Assembly: GCA_946410395.1 (NCBI GenBank)
Contig: CAMKAE010000083.1
Coordinates: forward strand, 1-8,741
From: an uncultured Clostridia bacterium
GTDB taxonomy: Bacteria > Bacillota > Clostridia > Christensenellales > Aristaeellaceae
DNA length: 8,741 bases
Reading direction: 5' to 3'
A program made the position numbers and the translations under genes. Below the pieces are notes generated by a model. It worked only from the letters and a program-made list of their open reading frames with translations, searched no databases and had not been told where the DNA came from. Shown in pieces: positions 1-5,869 of this stretch; the first letter of the stretch is position 1, and the number at the start of each line of letters is the position of its first letter.

Positions 1-116
1 TGCAGGATCCCTACCACTTCTCCAAGCAGTTCAAGAACATCGTGGGCATCAGCCCCTCCGCCTTCATGAAGCAGGCGGCCAATCCCGAGGCCACGATCCG
101 GAAGAAGATCAAGTGA
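1..116 (+). CDS. AraC-family transcriptional regulator, C-terminal fragment
   Basis: Only the last 37 codons are inside the window; the reading frame is open at the left edge and stops at TGA 114-116. The translated end contains DPYHFSKQFKNIVGISPSAF, which matches the second helix-turn-helix of AraC/XylS regulators (family pattern YFSRxFKKxxGxSPSxYR). In this family that segment contacts the promoter DNA, and the effector-sensing domain is usually N-terminal, which cannot be seen here. A lysine-rich tail (IRKKIK) ends the protein. Its target is unknown. The gene that follows has its own promoter, so there is no reason to link the two functionally. Confidence 0.85.
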   Translation, partial: QDPYHFSKQFKNIVGISPSAFMKQAANPEATIRKKIK

Positions 117-152
117 CCGGAATTGTGAGGATTGTTTCAAACACGCATCACG

Positions 153-190
153 AATCCTTCTGCCAGGGAACAGGGCAGGAGGGTTTCTCT
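153..190 (+). terminator. Probable intrinsic terminator after the AraC-family gene
   Basis: CCTTCTGCC (156-164) pairs with GGCAGGAGG (174-182) with one G-T wobble, around a 9-base loop, and is followed by a pyrimidine-rich run TTTCTCTTTCC. It lies about 40 bases after the AraC stop codon. The T-run is interrupted, so efficiency is uncertain. Confidence 0.5.
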
Positions 191-233
191 TTCCATACAA
201 ACACATAGTCTTTGAATAAACGAACACGATCGC

Positions 234-262
234 TTGCTTTTGTATTCGCTGTGTGCTATACT
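234..262 (+). promoter_or_regulatory. Promoter of the toxin-antitoxin operon
   Basis: TTGCTT (234-239) and TATACT (257-262) are separated by exactly 17 bases, and the -10 box is preceded by TGC, the extended -10 pattern. It lies 32 bases upstream of the antitoxin ATG, and AGGAGG (282-287) follows 7 bases before that start. Antitoxins of the RelB/DinJ family normally repress their own promoter by ribbon-helix-helix binding, so autoregulation is expected here, but no convincing palindromic operator was seen over this promoter. Confidence 0.75.
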
Positions 263-294
263 GATGCCGTCGAAACGAGAAAGGAGGGATCCGC

Positions 295-558
295 ATGGCG
301 CTCGCGACGCTCACATCACGGGTCGATGCTTCCGACAAGGCTGCATTCGATGATTTCTGCTCGTCTGTGGGTCTTACAAGTTCCGCCGCGATCAATATGT
401 ATGTCAAGGTTGTCGTCCGGGACCGCAAACTGCCATTTGAGGTCAAACAGGTCGATCCCTTCTACAGCGCGGTAAACCAGGCACACCTGCAGAAAGCAAT
501 CCGGCAGCTCAGCGAAGGCAAGGGGACTGCGCATGAGCTGATCGAGGACGATGAATAA
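295..558 (+). CDS. RelB/DinJ-family type II antitoxin
   Basis: An 87-residue protein, the usual size for the family. Residues about 3-45 fit the ribbon-helix-helix DNA-binding fold (short strand LATLTSRVD, then two helices with GLTSSAAINMYVKVVV), followed by the family signature LPFEV at 46-50. The C-terminal half, starting DPFYS (54-58) and ending in an acidic tail (ELIEDDE), is the likely toxin-wrapping part. In this family the antitoxin binds and masks the ribosome-dependent RNase encoded next to it and, with the toxin, represses the operon. Start: ATG with AGGAGG 7 bases upstream. Its last 8 bases overlap the toxin gene, which fits translational coupling. The DinJ-type N-terminus rather than a Phd/YefM type is notable because E. 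coli YoeB pairs with YefM; from memory, the DinJ plus YoeB pairing with a DPFYS-type antitoxin is common in Firmicutes. Confidence 0.9.
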   Translation: MALATLTSRVDASDKAAFDDFCSSVGLTSSAAINMYVKVVVRDRKLPFEVKQVDPFYSAVNQAHLQKAIRQLSEGKGTAHELIEDDE

Positions 559-817
559 GGTCTGGTCCGATGAAGCCTGGGAGGATTACCTGTACTGGCA
601 GGCGCAGGACAAAAAGACGCTCAGGCGCATCAATCTGCTTCTGAAAGACATTGACCGGAACGGCCCCATGACCGGAATCGGCGAACCGGAAGCGCTGAGG
701 GAGAACCTGCAGGGCTACTTCAGCCGCCGGATCAACGAGAAAGACCGCCTGGTTTACCGGATCGAGAACGGACAGATTCTCATCGCGCAATGCCGAGGTC
801 ACTATGCCGATTCATGA
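551..817 (+). CDS. Txe/YoeB-family toxin, ribosome-dependent mRNA interferase
   Basis: An 88-residue protein that aligns along its length with E. coli YoeB: WSDEAWEDYLYWQ at the N-terminus, GEPEALRENLQGYFSRRI in the centre, and CRGHY near the end. The residues matching YoeB catalytic positions E46, R65, H83 and Y84 are all present as E47, R66, H84 and Y85, so the toxin looks active. YoeB-family toxins bind the ribosomal A site and cleave mRNA, halting translation under stress when the labile antitoxin is degraded. The ATG overlaps the antitoxin gene by 8 bases, with only a weak GAGG (544-547) close upstream, so toxin translation probably depends on antitoxin translation. The gene is clearly less GC-rich in third codon positions than the minus-strand operon next to it, which suggests acquisition by transfer. 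Confidence 0.93.
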   Translation: MNKVWSDEAWEDYLYWQAQDKKTLRRINLLLKDIDRNGPMTGIGEPEALRENLQGYFSRRINEKDRLVYRIENGQILIAQCRGHYADS

Positions 818-838
818 GTTTTCGATGCCCCGACAATC

Positions 839-902
839 AAAATACTCCTCCCGAAGCGCATGGGCTCATGTAGCCCGGTCTTTGCTTCGGGAGGAGTGTT
901 TT
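839..902. terminator. Long two-tier hairpin, likely bidirectional terminator
   Basis: ACTCCTCCCGAAGC (844-857) pairs perfectly with GCTTCGGGAGGAGT (884-897), giving 14 bp. A T-G wobble and four A-T pairs extend the stem to 839/902. The 26-base apex holds a second hairpin, GGGCT (862-866) with AGCCC (872-876). The flanking A/T tracts give a short U-run in either direction (TTTT on plus, ATTTTG on minus). It sits between the plus-strand toxin stop (817) and the minus-strand reductase stop (929), where a shared terminator is expected. The size and the inner hairpin are unusual for a simple terminator. Confidence 0.7.
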
Positions 903-928
903 ATGGGGGATGGGGCGGCAAACGACGA

Positions 929-2065
929 TCAGTGCTCGAAGTGCGCGGCCACGTCCTTGAGCAGCTCGATGATGGGCAGGTGCTGGGGGCAGACGCCCTC
1001 GCACTGGCCGCAGGCGATGCAGTCGCCGGCCTTGCCGTTCTTTGCGGAGAGGATGTCATAGTTGGAGAAGTTGATCGTCCAGCCCTTCTGCGCCAGGTTC
1101 TCCCGCATGTCCTCGTTGTAGAGGGAGAAGTACTCGGGGATGGCGATGTGCATCGGGCAGCCCTCGGTGCAGTAGTGGCAGGCGGTGCAGGGGACGGTGA
1201 TCTGGCTGTTGATGACCTGCGCGGCCCGGAAGCAGGCCTGCTGCTCCTCGGCGGTCAGGGGCTTGAAATCGCGCATGTAGGAGAGGTTGTCCTCCATCTG
1301 GGCCAGGCTGCTCATGCCGGAGAGCACCATCATGACGCCGGGCTGACTGGCGGCGAAGCGGATGGCCCAGCTGGGCAGGGACATGGTCGGGTCCAGGGCG
1401 GTCAGCTGCGCGGCGGCGGCCTCGGGCATCGCGGCCAGGGTGCCGCCCTTCACCGGCTCCATGACGATGATGGGCTTGTTGAACTTGCGGCAGACCTCGT
1501 ACACGGCCCGGCTGCGGATCCAGGGGCTCTCCCAGTCCAGATAGTTCAGCTGGATCTGCACGAACTCCATCTCCGGGTGGTCCGTCAGGATCCGCTCGAG
1601 CATCTCCGGCGTGTCGTGGAAGGAGAAGCCCGCGTGGCGCACCAGGCCCTGGGCCTTTTTCTCCAGCAGCCAGTCGAAACACTTGAACTGCTCGTACTTG
1701 GGCAGCATGCTCTCCTCGATGCCGTGGAGCAGGTAGTAGTCAAAGTACCCGGCGCCGGTCTTCTCCAGCTGGGCGTTGAAGACCTTGTCCCGGCCTTCGA
1801 GGTCGTCAAAGAAGCCGGAGTGCAGCTTGGTGGCCAGGGTGAAGGATTCCCGCGGATAGCGGTCCACCAGCGCCAGTTTGGCATAGTTTTCGCTGGCAAA
1901 GCCGCCGTACATCCAGGCGGTGTCGAAGTAGGTGAAGCCGGCCTCCATGAAGCGGTCCACCATCGCCTTCATCTGTTCCAGGTCAATGTCGGAGGCCTTG
2001 CCGCCGGGGGTGCAGGGCAGACGCATCAGGCCGAAGCCCAGTTTCTTGGCGGGGATGAAATCCAT
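929..2065 (-). CDS. Aldo/keto reductase with C-terminal double [4Fe-4S] ferredoxin-like domain
   Basis: A 378-residue cytoplasmic protein. Residues about 1-275 form the (beta/alpha)8 aldo/keto reductase domain: the catalytic tetrad is recognisable as D48 and Y53 in FDTAWMYG, K80 in ATKLHSG and H114 in YLLHGIE. The C-terminal part carries two cysteine clusters of the 4Fe-4S type: C293, C296, C299, C303 and C349, C352, C355, C359, each ending CP. This architecture is the ferredoxin-containing reductase group common in anaerobes; family members reduce carbonyl substrates with NAD(P)H, and the clusters suggest electron exchange with a ferredoxin-type partner. The substrate is unknown. Start: ATG at 2065 with AAAGGAG (2080-2074) 8 bases upstream. 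It is the last gene of the minus-strand run, 30 bases after the M42 peptidase, and ends 27 bases before the shared hairpin. Confidence 0.93.
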   Translation of the reverse strand: MDFIPAKKLGFGLMRLPCTPGGKASDIDLEQMKAMVDRFMEAGFTYFDTAWMYGGFASENYAKLALVDRYPRESFTLATKLHSGFFDDLEGRDKVFNAQLEKTGAGYFDYYLLHGIEESMLPKYEQFKCFDWLLEKKAQGLVRHAGFSFHDTPEMLERILTDHPEMEFVQIQLNYLDWESPWIRSRAVYEVCRKFNKPIIVMEPVKGGTLAAMPEAAAAQLTALDPTMSLPSWAIRFAASQPGVMMVLSGMSSLAQMEDNLSYMRDFKPLTAEEQQACFRAAQVINSQITVPCTACHYCTEGCPMHIAIPEYFSLYNEDMRENLAQKGWTINFSNYDILSAKNGKAGDCIACGQCEGVCPQHLPIIELLKDVAAHFEH

Positions 2066-2095
2066 GCGGTTTTCTCCTTTGCGATGTCGGTCCGT

Positions 2096-3130
2096 TCAGG
2101 GTTCACAGGGGGAGAGCAGGTCCTCGCAGAGAGCCAGGGTGGCCGCCATGCCCCTGCGGTGGGTGCGCTCATAGCCGTGGGAGGCGAAGACGCCGGTGCC
2201 GAAGCAGGCAAAGCGCGCGTCGAGGCCGGCCTTGAGCGCGGTGGCGGCGTCGGAGGAATAGCGGGGATACACGTCCACGGCGTAGTCCAGGGAGAGCCGC
2301 TTCGCCCGGGCGATGAGCTCGTTGGTCAGGTCCCAGTCATAGGGGCCGGCGGCGTCCTTGGCGCAGATGGACACCTCGGTCTCGGTACAGGTCAGGTCAT
2401 CGCCCACGCAGCCCATGTCCACGGCCACGATGTCCTCCGCGGGGAGATCGAAGAAGGTGGAGGCGCCGTGGCCGATCTCCTCGTAGACCGTGAAGGCGAG
2501 GGTGACGCCCCGCTTCGGGGTCACGGCGCCGTCGGCGATGTCCCGGGCCACGGCCAGCAGGATGGCCGCGGAGGCCTTGTCGTCCAGGAAACGGCTCTTG
2601 ATGTAGCCGCTTTCGGTGAGGGTGAAGCGCGGGTCAAAGGAGATGAAGTCCCCGGCGCCGATGCCCAGGGCTTTCACGTCCTCCGCGTTCTTCACGACCT
2701 CGTCGATCACGACCTCCAGCGAGGCGTCGTCCCGGGTCTCGGCGGTGATGTCGCCCCAGACGTGGCGGCTGGCGTGCACGGACTGCACCGTGCCGGTGAA
2801 CACCTTGCCGTCCCGGGTGTGGATGCGGACGTTCTCGTTCTCGATGGCGTTGTCGTTCCAGCCGCCCAGCTTGCTGTAGCGCAGGCGGCCGTTGGGCTTC
2901 ACGGCCCGGACCACGCAGCCCAGCGTGTCCAGGTGGGCGCACAGCAGCAGCGGGTGATCGCCCTCGGCCACGGTGCAGACCACCGCGCCCTTGCGGGTCA
3001 TTCGGGGCCGGAAGCCCATGCCGGTCAGCTCCGCCAAGACCGCCTCGGCGCAGGCCCGGGTCATGCCGGTGGGGGAGGGGATGTCCGTCAGACGGCGGAG
3101 GGCGTCCAGGGTGTAATCCAGTGCGGGCAT
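2096..3130 (-). CDS. M42-family metallo-aminopeptidase
   Basis: A co-catalytic metal aminopeptidase of the PepA/FrvX/YsdC type, expected to trim N-terminal residues from cytoplasmic peptides as a large oligomer. Counting from the longer possible start at 3148, the motifs are AHLDT (H72, D74), SRFLDDKA (D189, D190), YEEIGHGA (E223 as likely catalytic base, E224 as ligand), VDMG (D244) and SHGYERTH (H324); this set matches the metal and catalytic residues of the family. Length, 344 residues, is typical. I chose ATG 3130 (MPALDYT) because AAAGGAG (3145-3139) lies 8 bases upstream; the ATG at 3148 would add six residues, has no ribosome binding site, and itself overlaps that AAAGGAG. The ribosome binding site overlaps the stop codon of the upstream cyclophilin, so the two are probably co-translated. 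Exact substrate preference cannot be read from the sequence. Confidence 0.92.
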   Translation of the reverse strand: MPALDYTLDALRRLTDIPSPTGMTRACAEAVLAELTGMGFRPRMTRKGAVVCTVAEGDHPLLLCAHLDTLGCVVRAVKPNGRLRYSKLGGWNDNAIENENVRIHTRDGKVFTGTVQSVHASRHVWGDITAETRDDASLEVVIDEVVKNAEDVKALGIGAGDFISFDPRFTLTESGYIKSRFLDDKASAAILLAVARDIADGAVTPKRGVTLAFTVYEEIGHGASTFFDLPAEDIVAVDMGCVGDDLTCTETEVSICAKDAAGPYDWDLTNELIARAKRLSLDYAVDVYPRYSSDAATALKAGLDARFACFGTGVFASHGYERTHRRGMAATLALCEDLLSPCEP

Positions 3131-3138
3131 GGCAGGCG

Positions 3139-3145
3139 CTCCTTT
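3139..3145 (-). promoter_or_regulatory. Ribosome binding site that decides the M42 peptidase start
   Basis: AAAGGAG on the minus strand, 8 bases before ATG 3130. It overlaps the TGA stop (3147-3145) of the upstream prolyl isomerase gene and lies inside the reading frame of the alternative ATG at 3148, arguing for the shorter protein. Confidence 0.75.
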
Positions 3146-4200
3146 CATTTCACGGTCAGGCTGTTGAGGATGGCGGTGAGCGCGTCCGCTTCCGCCAGGG
3201 GGCTGTCCTGGACGATCTCGATCATCACGCCGTTGATCAGGCCGATGCAGTGCGTGCGGCCCTGGGCGTCCACGGCGGAGAAATAGCTGCCGCTGGCGAA
3301 GGTCTCGGTGGCCAGGGCGTCGGCGGTGATGCCCAGGCTCTGGGCCAGCGCTTCCGTGTTGATCATCGAATTGTCAAGGGTTTCACGAGTGAAGCCGTTG
3401 GCGGCCATGAATTCCTCGGGATAGCTGCCGTACTCGTCCCGCACATAGAGCATGACGGTCTTGCCCTCTGCGTTCTGGAACAGGGAGCCGCCGTTTGCGG
3501 AGACCTGCAGGTTCCAGCCCTCGGGCACGGGGAAGGACACATTGCCCGTCGGATTCACGAAGCGCCCGCCGCTCTTGCCGTTCTCAGCCTCCGCGGCAAC
3601 GGCGGCCTCGGCGTCGGCCCGCTCCGCCCGGGCGATGGCGGTGATCACCGGCTTGAAGCCCTCGGGCACGGTGCCGTTGCTGTCCATCGTCTGGGTGAGG
3701 GTGGCCACCCGGTCCACCGCGCCCATGCCCGCGAGCACCTTGCCGAAGGCGGCGTATTTGCCGTCCAGATGCGGGCTGTCGGCGTGGACGATGAAGAACT
3801 GGCTGCTGGCGCTGTCGGGATCGGAGGAGCGGGCCATGGACAGCACGCCCCGGGTGTGGGACAGGGGATTCTCCACGCCGTTGGCGCTGAATTCGCCCTT
3901 GATGTTCTCGTCGGAGCCGCCGGTGCCATTGCCCAGCGGGTCGCCGCCCTGGATCATGAAGCCGGAGATGACCCGGTGGAAGGTCAGCCCGTCATAAAAG
4001 CCGCTGTCGACCAGCTTCAGGAAGTTGGCCACGGTGATCGGGGCGATGTCGGGATAAAGCTCGGCGTAGATGTCGCCGGCGCCGGCCACGGTGATCTTCA
4101 CCACGGGATTGGCGTCGCCGCCCTCGGCCAGAGCCAGGGAGGTCAGGGAGAGGCACAGGATCAGGGACAGGACCAGGGAGAGAAGTTTGCTCAGTCGCAT
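3145..4200 (-). CDS. Exported cyclophilin-type peptidyl-prolyl isomerase with extra C-terminal domain
   Basis: A 351-residue protein. Residues 1-25 are a signal peptide (positive MRLSK, hydrophobic stretch, ALA-E cleavage site); the cysteine at 16 is not in a lipobox, so it is probably released or otherwise held at the surface rather than lipidated. Residues about 32-190 are the cyclophilin domain: FHRVISGFMIQGGDP (R76, F81, M82, Q84), NGTGG, SMARSSDPDSASSQFFI (Q134, F135) and LDGKYAAFGKV. The position of human CypA W121 is histidine (H144), so cyclosporin binding is expected to be weak (inference). A charged Ala/Glu linker (about 190-212) leads to a C-terminal domain (about 215-351, starting VSFPVPEGWNLQV) that I could not assign. 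Cyclophilins speed prolyl cis-trans isomerisation, and this one probably helps fold exported proteins. The ATG has only a weak GTGAG upstream. It lies 54 bases after the membrane protein gene. Confidence 0.9.
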   Translation of the reverse strand: MRLSKLLSLVLSLILCLSLTSLALAEGGDANPVVKITVAGAGDIYAELYPDIAPITVANFLKLVDSGFYDGLTFHRVISGFMIQGGDPLGNGTGGSDENIKGEFSANGVENPLSHTRGVLSMARSSDPDSASSQFFIVHADSPHLDGKYAAFGKVLAGMGAVDRVATLTQTMDSNGTVPEGFKPVITAIARAERADAEAAVAAEAENGKSGGRFVNPTGNVSFPVPEGWNLQVSANGGSLFQNAEGKTVMLYVRDEYGSYPEEFMAANGFTRETLDNSMINTEALAQSLGITADALATETFASGSYFSAVDAQGRTHCIGLINGVMIEIVQDSPLAEADALTAILNSLTVK

Positions 4201-4254
4201 CAGGAAACACTCACTTTCTGCGGCAGGGCCGCGGGTATGCGGATTCGGACAGCG

Positions 4255-4890
4255 TCAACGGAGCGTGGGACGGTCGCTGGGCAGCAGCCCCGTGTAACAG
4301 CCGGCGCCCAGCAGGAAGTTCATCAGCACATAGGAGAAGCCGTGAATGAGCCGCCGGGTGAAGGCAAGGCCGGCCAGCGTCCGGAAGGCCAGGGTCAGGA
4401 AGACGCCCTCCTGCAGGAAGGCCTCGGCGAGGAACAGGGCCAGGGCGATCCGGCTCAGGGTGCGCGTTCGCCGCTCCGACATGCGCACGGCGTAGAGCAG
4501 CGGCAGCACGGCCGCGCCCAGCCGCAGCGCGATCAGGACCACGGTGTACCAGGCGGGGGTGAGCGGGCTGTACAGGTGCCAGAGGAACACGCAGAGCGTC
4601 TGCGCTGCCGCCAGGACGGCGCCGCAGATCACGGCCGGTGCCCGCCAGCCCCGCTCGATGTGCCGCACCGTGAAAAAGAACAGCAGACACAGCACGGCCT
4701 CCATGAGCGAGGCGATCAGGGCGGTCATCAGCTCCGGCCCGCTGAGTGCGGATTCCACGAACCAGTCTTCCTGCTGCATGTCGGAGACCCACAGGGCCAC
4801 GGCCTCGATCATGCAGCCCAGCAGCGGCATGAAGGCGGCGAAGGACAGCCAGGCCCTGCAGCTGCCGAGCTTTTTCTCGGTGGACGGCAT
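4255..4890 (-). CDS. Polytopic membrane protein of unknown function
   Basis: A 211-residue hydrophobic protein with about six predicted membrane segments, near residues 12-33, 54-74, 85-105, 112-134, 147-170 and 182-203. The loops carry short charged stretches (RHIERGWR at 76-83, RMSERRTR at 136-143), which by the positive-inside rule may face the cytoplasm. No catalytic motif or family signature was recognised. The ATG at 4890 (MPSTEKK) is the only plausible methionine start; the frame stays open upstream but would run into the preceding glycosyltransferase gene. The ribosome binding site is poor: AAAGG lies 14 bases upstream. It sits 40 bases after a glycosyltransferase and 54 before an exported prolyl isomerase, all on one strand, so a role in envelope or glycan assembly is possible but unproven. 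Confidence 0.75.
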   Translation of the reverse strand: MPSTEKKLGSCRAWLSFAAFMPLLGCMIEAVALWVSDMQQEDWFVESALSGPELMTALIASLMEAVLCLLFFFTVRHIERGWRAPAVICGAVLAAAQTLCVFLWHLYSPLTPAWYTVVLIALRLGAAVLPLLYAVRMSERRTRTLSRIALALFLAEAFLQEGVFLTLAFRTLAGLAFTRRLIHGFSYVLMNFLLGAGCYTGLLPSDRPTLR

Positions 4891-4930
4891 GGGAGCATCA
4901 TCTGCCTTTGCTGTGAGATATGGAAGGGGA

Positions 4931-5869
4931 TCAGCCGAACAGTCGCTGGCCCCAGCGGGCGGTCCGGTTCTGCATCCGCCAGCCGCCCCGCTGCACGCGG
5001 CGCACGCGGCGGAACTTCGGCAGGGCGCGGGTGGCCAGGTAGGCCTCGCAGTCGCGGCGGGCCTCCGGGGGCAGGTCGTCCGCGAAGGCGTCCAGGAAGG
5101 CTTGGGTCTGGTCATAGGTCAGGGCGATGCGCGCGCGGGCTTCATCGCCGTGGGTCAGGGCGCGCAGGCCGCGGGCGAGGAGGCCCTGCCGGGAGGCCCC
5201 GACGGCGTTGTCCCCGTGCTGCCGGTAGTGCACCAGGGGCGCGTCCACATAGCCGATGACCCCGAAGGCCGCCGCCGTTTGGGCCAGGAACCAGTCGTGC
5301 ATGAACACGCGCCGCGGGTCGGCGTGGACAGCGGCCAGGGTGTAAAGTGCGCGGTTCATCAGGACCGTGCAGCCGGTGACGTTGTTCTGGACCAGCAGCG
5401 GGCGCAGGGTGCGGACCGCCGGGTCCCAGCCCTGAAGGCCCATGAAGCTGTCGTGGATCACCCGCCCCTCCGCGTCCGCCACGGCGCAGTCGCTGTGGAC
5501 CAGCAGGGGTGTGTCCGGGCCGTGGACGGCCTCCAGCTGTTCCATAGCCGTGCGGCAGCGGCTGAGGCGGGAGCGGACCCAGACGTCATCCTGATCGCAC
5601 AGGGCGGCGTAGGGCGCTTCGGCCTGGCGCAGCAGGGAGAAGAAGTTCCCCGCGGCGCCCAGGTGCCTCCCGCCTTCGCGCGCGAAGCGGAAACGCGGAT
5701 CCTCCCGGGCCGCGGCCTCCAGCAGGGCCGGAGACGGATCGGCGGAGCCGTCATCCTGCATCAGCACCGTGAAGGCCGGGTCGTCCTGCTCACGCAGGCT
5801 CCGCAGCTGCTCAGGGAGCCAGCGCGCGCCGTTGCAGACCGCCAGCAGCACCTCGATTTCGCTCACCAT
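4931..5869 (-). CDS. Family 2 glycosyltransferase, rhamnosyltransferase-like
   Basis: A 312-residue GT-A fold enzyme that transfers a sugar from a nucleotide-sugar donor, acting at the cytoplasmic face. Visible motifs: EVLLAVCNGARWLPEQLRSL at the N-terminus, MQDDGSAD (D39, D40, nucleotide binding), CDQDDVW (D92-D95, the metal-binding DXD region), NNVTGCTVLMNR, HDWFL (191-195, with the probable catalytic acidic residue D192), and YRQHGDNAVG (215-224). These match the group often called rhamnosyltransferases in polysaccharide clusters; donor and acceptor remain unknown. No membrane segment is present, but the C-terminus is strongly basic (KFRRVRRVQRGGWRMQ) and may dock on the membrane. I chose ATG 5869 over GTG 5881: it overlaps the preceding gene by 7 bases (ATGGTGA), and a G-rich run (GGGGG) lies 5 bases upstream. 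Confidence 0.9.
   Translation of the reverse strand: MVSEIEVLLAVCNGARWLPEQLRSLREQDDPAFTVLMQDDGSADPSPALLEAAAREDPRFRFAREGGRHLGAAGNFFSLLRQAEAPYAALCDQDDVWVRSRLSRCRTAMEQLEAVHGPDTPLLVHSDCAVADAEGRVIHDSFMGLQGWDPAVRTLRPLLVQNNVTGCTVLMNRALYTLAAVHADPRRVFMHDWFLAQTAAAFGVIGYVDAPLVHYRQHGDNAVGASRQGLLARGLRALTHGDEARARIALTYDQTQAFLDAFADDLPPEARRDCEAYLATRALPKFRRVRRVQRGGWRMQNRTARWGQRLFG

Noticed and set aside
214..247. GAATA...TATTC inverted repeat as antitoxin operator
   Set aside because: Only 5 bases match, the arms are 24 bases apart, and the nearby CGATCG palindrome is not centred on the same point.
860..3286. 808-codon open frame on the plus strand
   Set aside because: It runs antisense to the reductase and M42 genes, which have full catalytic motifs. 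Its Gly/Val/His/Ala-rich composition is typical of an antisense frame in GC-rich DNA, and no domain is recognisable.
3145..4200. Cyclophilin as a lipoprotein, because of a cysteine in the signal sequence
   Set aside because: The cysteine at residue 16 is preceded by SLIL rather than a lipobox with small residues, and a normal ALA-E cleavage site follows at 25/26.
4230..4258. Possible minus-strand promoter ahead of the cyclophilin (TTGACG)
   Set aside because: The -35-like TTGACG has no acceptable -10 box at 16-18 bases; the sequence there is GC-rich, and the best GCATAC is only 12 bases away.
3121..5259. 712-codon open frame on the plus strand
   Set aside because: It is antisense to the cyclophilin, membrane protein and glycosyltransferase genes, with low-complexity Gln/His/Gly/Arg sequence and no motif.
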